A DNA stretch of 64,000 bases. Source: an uncultured Armatimonadota bacterium. Its GTDB lineage: Bacteria > Armatimonadota > Fimbriimonadia > Fimbriimonadales > Fimbriimonadaceae. A program made the translations under genes and the position numbers. The notes under the pieces are model-generated. The model worked only from the letters and a program-made list of their open reading frames with translations. It was not told where the DNA came from and searched no databases. Location: contig CAILEM010000147.1 of the NCBI GenBank assembly GCA_903833215.1, forward strand, positions 21,705 to 85,704, read 5' to 3'. Shown piece after piece: positions 60,172 to 64,000 of this stretch (positions are counted from its first letter, which is position 1; each line of letters opens with the position of its first letter).

Positions 60172-61554
60172 TCAGAGGTTAAAGCTATCGCCTTGCTTGG
60201 GAATCACCGTGCTCCAGCCGAGGTCGTGCTCGATTTTCGCCTGAAGTGCTTCCTGGGCGTCGGGTTCGCCGTGAACGATGAATGTCTGCTTTGGCGGACT
60301 CTTGAAGCCACCCAGCCAAGTCATCATCTCTTCTTGGTCAGCGTGCGCCGAAAGTGCGTTCACCCTTTCGATCTGGGCTCGAACTTGAACTTCCTGCCCG
60401 TGAATGTGGACCATCGGTGCCCCATCAAGCAATCTTCGGCCCAAGGTTCCCTCGGCCTGATAGCCCGTGAAAAGCACCACTGTGGATGGATCTGGCATTC
60501 GATGTTGAAGGTGGTGGGTCACGCGCCCCCCATTTGCCATGCCGCTTCCGCTGATGATCACGAGAGGGCCTCTCTGGGAATTGAGCGCTTTGGAAAGCTC
60601 GCGGTCTCGAACGAAGGTGATTCCTTCTGGTTCCAACTCGCTGCGACCGGCTTTCACAGAGGCGGTCATTTCTTCATCGAGGTCCTCGGAAGAATTGGCA
60701 TACACGTGAGTCACCGATACCGCCATGGGAGAATCGATGTAGATCGGGATTCTCGGCATTCTGCCCTGATCTTGAAGAATGCGGAAGTAGTACAGGAGTT
60801 CCTGGGTTCGTCCAATCGCGAATGAGGGGATGACTAGCGCACCACCCGTCTGCATGATGCCGCGCAAAACGTGTTCAATCTTCTCAAGAGGATCTTCGTG
60901 AGAGTGAATTCGATCGCCGTAGGTGCTCTCGATCACCAAGTAGTCGGTGCTTTCTACGGGAGATGGATCACAAATAATCGGGGTGTTGTAGCGACCGAGA
61001 TCGCCGGACATCATCAGGCGGGTTCCGTCTTGAAAAGTGATCGCGGCAAATGCCGAACCCAGGATATGGCCAGCGGGAGTAAATGTGAACGTGGCACCAC
61101 CGGGTAGCTCGTGGGGCGTGCGGTAGTGAACCGGCTTGAAATGTTTCAGGGCCTCGTAGGCGTCGCGCTCGGTGTAGAGCGGCAAAGCGGGCGTGTGACG
61201 TGAGGTTTTGTGCTTGTTTGCAAAGTGGGCGTCTTCTTCTTGAATGCGTCCACTATCTGGCAGCGAAATGCGGCTTAGCTCAGTTGTGCCTGGCGTGGCG
61301 TAGATGGGACCGTGAAATCCTTGGGCAACCAGCCTTGGCAGCAGGCCGATGTGGTCGGCGTGGGCGTGGGTAATAACCACGGCATCAATTTCGCTGGGAT
61401 CAACGGGAAATGGATCCCAATTCCTCTCCTTTAGCTGACGGCCCCCTTGGAACAGGCCGCAGTCCACGAGTACCTTGTGCTTACCGATCGAAAGAAGATG
61501 GCGCGAGCCCGTTACGGTCTCGGCTGCGCCGTAGAAGCCGATCGTCTGAGACAT
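60172..61554 (-). CDS. Metallo-beta-lactamase fold beta-CASP ribonuclease (Ysh1/CPSF-like)
   Basis: 460 residues. Zinc-binding motif HAHADHIG near residue 63, downstream SGDLGRYN, beta-CASP domain and RMM motif-like segments (PLVIISGSGMANGGRVTHHL; HADQEEMMTWLGG; FIVHGE), as in the bacterial RNA-processing exonucleases annotated as 'MBL fold metallo-hydrolase RNA specificity domain'. Expected to cut or trim RNA. Convergent with the prepilin gene. Confidence 0.93.
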   Translation of the reverse strand: MSQTIGFYGAAETVTGSRHLLSIGKHKVLVDCGLFQGGRQLKERNWDPFPVDPSEIDAVVITHAHADHIGLLPRLVAQGFHGPIYATPGTTELSRISLPDSGRIQEEDAHFANKHKTSRHTPALPLYTERDAYEALKHFKPVHYRTPHELPGGATFTFTPAGHILGSAFAAITFQDGTRLMMSGDLGRYNTPIICDPSPVESTDYLVIESTYGDRIHSHEDPLEKIEHVLRGIMQTGGALVIPSFAIGRTQELLYYFRILQDQGRMPRIPIYIDSPMAVSVTHVYANSSEDLDEEMTASVKAGRSELEPEGITFVRDRELSKALNSQRGPLVIISGSGMANGGRVTHHLQHRMPDPSTVVLFTGYQAEGTLGRRLLDGAPMVHIHGQEVQVRAQIERVNALSAHADQEEMMTWLGGFKSPPKQTFIVHGEPDAQEALQAKIEHDLGWSTVIPKQGDSFNL

Positions 61555-61587
61555 GTTTCTAGTATACGGTCATGCCGTTTGACTTAA

Positions 61588-61953
61588 ATGGTCCGGCTTT
61601 CCCATAATTCGTGGTGGCATCCCATCGATACCATTGAGGACAAACCACCAATGATGACTTTGCACGGGGTAGATGTATTTCTACGTACCCCATCGATTCC
61701 CGAACTGCCCAAAGAGTTCGGCGCTTTTACCCTTGTTTTGATTTCAAATCGCGGTAGCCGTGTTTATCCGCCACCCGTTCCTGAGATGGAGCTCAGTGAC
61801 TGGCAACAGTGCCGATATCTGAGCGATGACGTCGTTTCAGACGCTCAAATCGACGAGCTCGTTCTTCACCTAACTGGCCTCGGATGGCAGTGGACGAAGT
61901 GCCAGAAGCTCTTCAAGATCGACGGCGACAATGCATTCAGCCAACCATATTAG
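61588..61953 (+). CDS. Stand-alone isocitrate dehydrogenase C-terminal-type domain
   Basis: 121 residues from ATG 61588 (ATG 61651 is an alternative). The core GAFTLVLISNRGSRVYPPPV ... DWQQCRYLSDD ... DELVLHLTGLGWQWTKCQKL ... KIDGDNAFSQPY resembles the C-terminal extension of the long IDHs of Thermus and Rickettsia type (LISNRGxKVWP, DxWxCRF, DGxxxFS). Here it is a separate gene ending 15 bp before an IDH gene that lacks that extension, so the two products probably form one complex. The domain assignment is from memory of the family pattern. Confidence 0.7.
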   Translation: MVRLSHNSWWHPIDTIEDKPPMMTLHGVDVFLRTPSIPELPKEFGAFTLVLISNRGSRVYPPPVPEMELSDWQQCRYLSDDVVSDAQIDELVLHLTGLGWQWTKCQKLFKIDGDNAFSQPY

Positions 61954-61968
61954 GGGCACAGAGGAGAC

Positions 61969-62967
61969 ATGGCACATCAAGTTTGTTTGATTCGAGGAGA
62001 CGGCGTCGGACCTGAATTGGTCGCTGGCGTTGAAGTCATTTTTAAGGCGGCAAAGGTTGATATCGATTGGATCGATGTTGAAGCTGGCCTCAAGTGCGTG
62101 GAGGCTGGAAAGCCGATCGTTCCGGAAGAAACCGTTGCGAAGATCAAGGAGATTGGCGTCGGACTGAAAGCCCCGATGACCACTCCCATCGGAAAGGGTT
62201 CGGTTAGTCCCAACGTCACCCTTCGAAAGAAGTTGGATCTTTATGCTTGCGTTCGACCCGTTCGATCGCTGCCCGGCATTAAGACCCCATTTGACGGTCT
62301 TGACATCGTCATCTTCCGCGAGAACACCGAGGATCTGTATACGCAGATTGAGTACATGGCGACCGAGCATGTCGCTCACTCCGTGAAGATCATCAGCGAT
62401 TCGGCCAGCGAGCAGATCTGCCGCGCAGCGTTTGAATACGCTCGTGCGAACGGTCGCAAGAAGGTCGTCGGCGTTCACAAGGCGAACATCATGAAGATCG
62501 GCGACGGTCTATTCTTGAAGTCGTTCAAGAAGGTTGCCGCCGAGTATCCCGACATCGAGAGCTGGGACAACATCGTTGACAACCAGTGCATGCAGCTCGT
62601 CACGAAGTGGAAGCTGTATGACATCTTGGTCATGCCGAATCTTTACGGCGATATCGTTTCCGACCTCGCGGCTGGAATGATGGGCGGACTCGGTGTTGCA
62701 CCGGGCGCTAACTACGGCAAGAAGTGCGCGCTTTTCGAAGCCGTGCACGGTTCTGCACCGAAGTACACGGGCATGAACAAGGTTAATCCGACCGCGCTGT
62801 TGCTTTCCGCAACGCTGATGCTGGATCACCTCGGTGAGCACGAAGCACGCGTTAGCATCGAAGGCGCACTCGAGGCGACCCTCAACAAAGGGATCAAGAC
62901 CTATGATCTCGGTGGTGATGCCACCACGAGTGGCTTCTCGGAAGCCATCGCGAGCGAGCTCAAGTAG
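61969..62967 (+). CDS. Isocitrate dehydrogenase (NAD-type, short form)
   Basis: 332 residues of the isocitrate/isopropylmalate dehydrogenase family: LIRGDGVGPELVAG, substrate loop SVSPNVTLRKKLDLYACVRP (phosphorylatable Ser region and Arg residues of IDH), IVIFRENTEDLY, then NLYGDIVSDLAAGMMGGLGV with the metal-binding Asp residues, and HGSAPKYTG. Oxidises isocitrate to 2-oxoglutarate in the TCA cycle. The substrate loop fits IDH better than LeuB. Preceded by GGAG at suitable spacing and followed by a strong terminator. Confidence 0.9.
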   Translation: MAHQVCLIRGDGVGPELVAGVEVIFKAAKVDIDWIDVEAGLKCVEAGKPIVPEETVAKIKEIGVGLKAPMTTPIGKGSVSPNVTLRKKLDLYACVRPVRSLPGIKTPFDGLDIVIFRENTEDLYTQIEYMATEHVAHSVKIISDSASEQICRAAFEYARANGRKKVVGVHKANIMKIGDGLFLKSFKKVAAEYPDIESWDNIVDNQCMQLVTKWKLYDILVMPNLYGDIVSDLAAGMMGGLGVAPGANYGKKCALFEAVHGSAPKYTGMNKVNPTALLLSATLMLDHLGEHEARVSIEGALEATLNKGIKTYDLGGDATTSGFSEAIASELK

Positions 62968-62976
62968 CTCTTCCCC

Positions 62977-63014
62977 GCTCCTCCCACTGGTTTCGCAGTG
63001 GGAGGAGCTTTTTT
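62977..63014 (+). terminator. Rho-independent terminator of the IDH operon
   Basis: Perfect 13-bp stem GCTCCTCCCACTG/CAGTGGGAGGAGC, short loop, then TTTTTT. Confidence 0.92.
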
Positions 63015-63067
63015 GTGCCTGCTTTTCGGCTCTTGCATGTTCCTTCGTTTGTTCTGGTTGTCAGCTG

Positions 63068-63275
63068 GAATGGACGCTCGCACCGCTGGGTGCTGTCTCC
63101 CCCCGACGTCCCGAACCGTCGCTTTTTCGTTCGTCATCGCTGGGCGCACGATCAACTCGCGCCTTCGCGCTCAGACAGGATCGTGCTGAATGCCCAGCGA
63201 TGAGCGAACGGCGACGATTATGGACGTCGGGGGGAGACGAGTTGGACTTTCCCTTTCCGGAACCCTTCGGGTGAT
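63068..63275 (+). repeat. MITE-like inverted-repeat element, copy 2
   Basis: Begins GGACGCTCGCACCGCTGGGT and ends CCCTTTCCGGAACCCTTCGG. Inside, GTCTCCCCCCGACGTCC and the following CGTCGCT...TCGTTCGTCATCGCTGGGC are mirrored by GCCCAGCGATGAGCGAACGG...GACGTCGGGGGGAGAC, giving a long hairpin over about 160 bp. Not coding. Starts some 50 bp after the IDH terminator. Confidence 0.8.
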
Positions 63276-63324
63276 TGGGATTTTGGCGGCTTCATTCCGT
63301 TGTTTGTTCTTGTCGAAGGCTGGT

Positions 63325-63620
63325 CTGGACGCTCGCACCGCTGGGTGCTGTCTCCCCCCGACGTCCCGAACCGTCGCTTAATCGTTCGTCATCGCTGGGC
63401 GCGCGCCAAACTCGGCCCGTCGGCCTCAAACAGTGGCGAGCTGACTGCCCAGCGTCGAGCGAACGGCGACGATTATGGACGTCGGGGGGAGACGAGTTGG
63501 ACTTTCCCTTTCCGGCCCCTGCGGGTGATTGGGAACTTGGCTATCAATCCAACCGGTGAAGACGTCCGAGAGCACCAAGGGTGCGGCCGATAATAGCGAA
63601 GGGTGAAACCCTGGAAATGT
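63325..63620 (+). repeat. MITE-like inverted-repeat element, copy 3, with flanking block
   Basis: Same element as 63068-63275 displaced by about 255 bp: GGACGCTCGCACCGCTGGGT through the mirrored GACGTCGGGG arms to TTTCCCTTTCCGG. It is followed by GAGCACCAAGGGTGCGGCCG and ATAATAGCGAAGGGTG, a block also next to copy 1 at 17.4 kb. The remaining stretch 63621-63860 holds nothing I can name. Confidence 0.8.
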
Positions 63621-63860
63621 CAGAGGTACCAAACCCAGAGTCCTGTAAGGACGATCAATTTCGTCAGGGGGCATCGCCCGCTGACTTCATCCGACGTCAA
63701 AAGTCCAATGTATGGCACCGTCGCTCTAGCGACGCAATCGAAACTCCTCATTTCCGGCAAAAGCGAGAGTTTCCGGAGATAAGGTGTCCCGGCTCCGCCG
63801 AGACGCGTGGATGGCATAATCCCCTCCCGACCCTCCACCTTTTTGAAAAAAGGAGAGGGC

Positions 63861-64000
63861 TGTAGTGTCCCGATTTCTCCGCCAGATTTGGGTGATTTTT
63901 TAGGGGGAGGACTCGCCTCCTTTTTGTTGATTCCATAGGTTCCATACCTCTTTGGGTGTGAGATTTTTCAGGGACATATGGAGACGTTCATTGTTGTACC
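63861..64000 (-). mobile_element. End of an IS3-family insertion sequence
   Basis: From TGTAGTGTCCCGATTTCTCC (63861, the likely terminal inverted repeat, beginning TG as in IS3-family ends) to the window edge. It contains the 3' end of a transposase gene on the minus strand. The other end is outside the window, so the repeat pair and target duplication cannot be checked. Confidence 0.75.
63900..63998 (-). CDS. IS3-type transposase OrfB, C-terminal fragment
   Basis: Only 32 codons are visible: YNNERLHMSLKNLTPKEVWN, then LWNQQKGGESSP and TAA. The YNxxRxHxSLxxxTPxE pattern is the C-terminal signature of IS3-family integrase-type transposases (OrfB). The catalytic DDE residues lie beyond the window. 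Confidence 0.85.
   Translation of the reverse strand, partial: YNNERLHMSLKNLTPKEVWNLWNQQKGGESSP

Noticed and set aside
63000..63560. Plus-strand ORFs of 60-97 codons
   Set aside because: They fall in the MITE-like inverted repeats and recur only because the DNA is repeated.
1..64000. tRNA and rRNA genes
   Set aside because: I looked for T-loop (GGTTCGAATCC-like) and rRNA core strings on both strands and found none I could support.

Overview
The window looks like chromosomal DNA of a member of the Armatimonadota, most likely close to Fimbriimonas. The main reason is the prepilin-like protein at 59464-60162, whose N-terminus (FTLVELLTVIAIIAILASLL, then a FPVFARAKAAAKKTQC stretch) is typical of that phylum and of Planctomycetes. 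A complete mraZ-to-ftsA cell-wall cluster carrying DUF881 and small-basic-protein genes agrees with a deep-branching lineage. The assignment is inference; no rRNA gene is present.

Layout. 1-5 kb: the 3' part of recJ converges on an ECF sigma factor / anti-sigma factor / PDZ protein operon, and moaA follows. 5-17.4 kb is accessory: a DUF2961 (GH172-type) protein, partly duplicated membrane proteins, an LLM-class oxidoreductase, two VapBC-like toxin-antitoxin pairs, small orphan proteins, a frameshifted gene, many short dispersed repeats and a TIGR03790-family secreted protein. 17.7-35.5 kb is one tightly packed minus-strand operon: mraZ, rsmH, an ftsL-like gene, ftsI, murE, murF, mraY, murD, ftsW, murG, a murC-ddl fusion, ftsQ, DUF881, sbp, ftsA and dtd. 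Most junctions are 4-base ATGA overlaps. murB and ftsZ are not in the cluster.

36.3-41.3 kb has an ABC exporter, a MetH-like methyltransferase that ends after its pterin-binding domain, and an array of about 121-bp tandem repeats. 41.4-55 kb is the most unusual region: an RHS/YD-repeat island. On the minus strand a YD-repeat shell protein is followed 2 bp later by a separate ORF for the RHS core plus a cysteine-rich C-terminal tip. On the plus strand a 1330-residue protein with four glycosyltransferase-2-like domains and a degenerate NifU-like gene precede an orphan RHS core ORF. That orphan has the same start and the same core, but its tip carries a metzincin-type zinc-protease motif (HExxHxxGxxH plus a Met-turn-like NNIMSC). 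Lipoprotein and secreted-protein paralogues flank both cores, some of them broken. I read this as a polymorphic-effector island with exchangeable tips and candidate immunity genes; the functional part is inference.

55-56.1 kb is a nest of dispersed hairpin repeats, including a regular alternating array with about 72-bp spacing. 56.1-63 kb is housekeeping: two FKBP prolyl isomerases, rpsT, a large winged-helix-like protein, a prepilin-like protein, a beta-CASP metallo-beta-lactamase nuclease, and an isocitrate dehydrogenase preceded by a separate gene for what looks like the IDH C-terminal domain. The last kilobase holds two copies of a MITE-like inverted-repeat element and the edge of an IS3-family insertion sequence that runs off the window.
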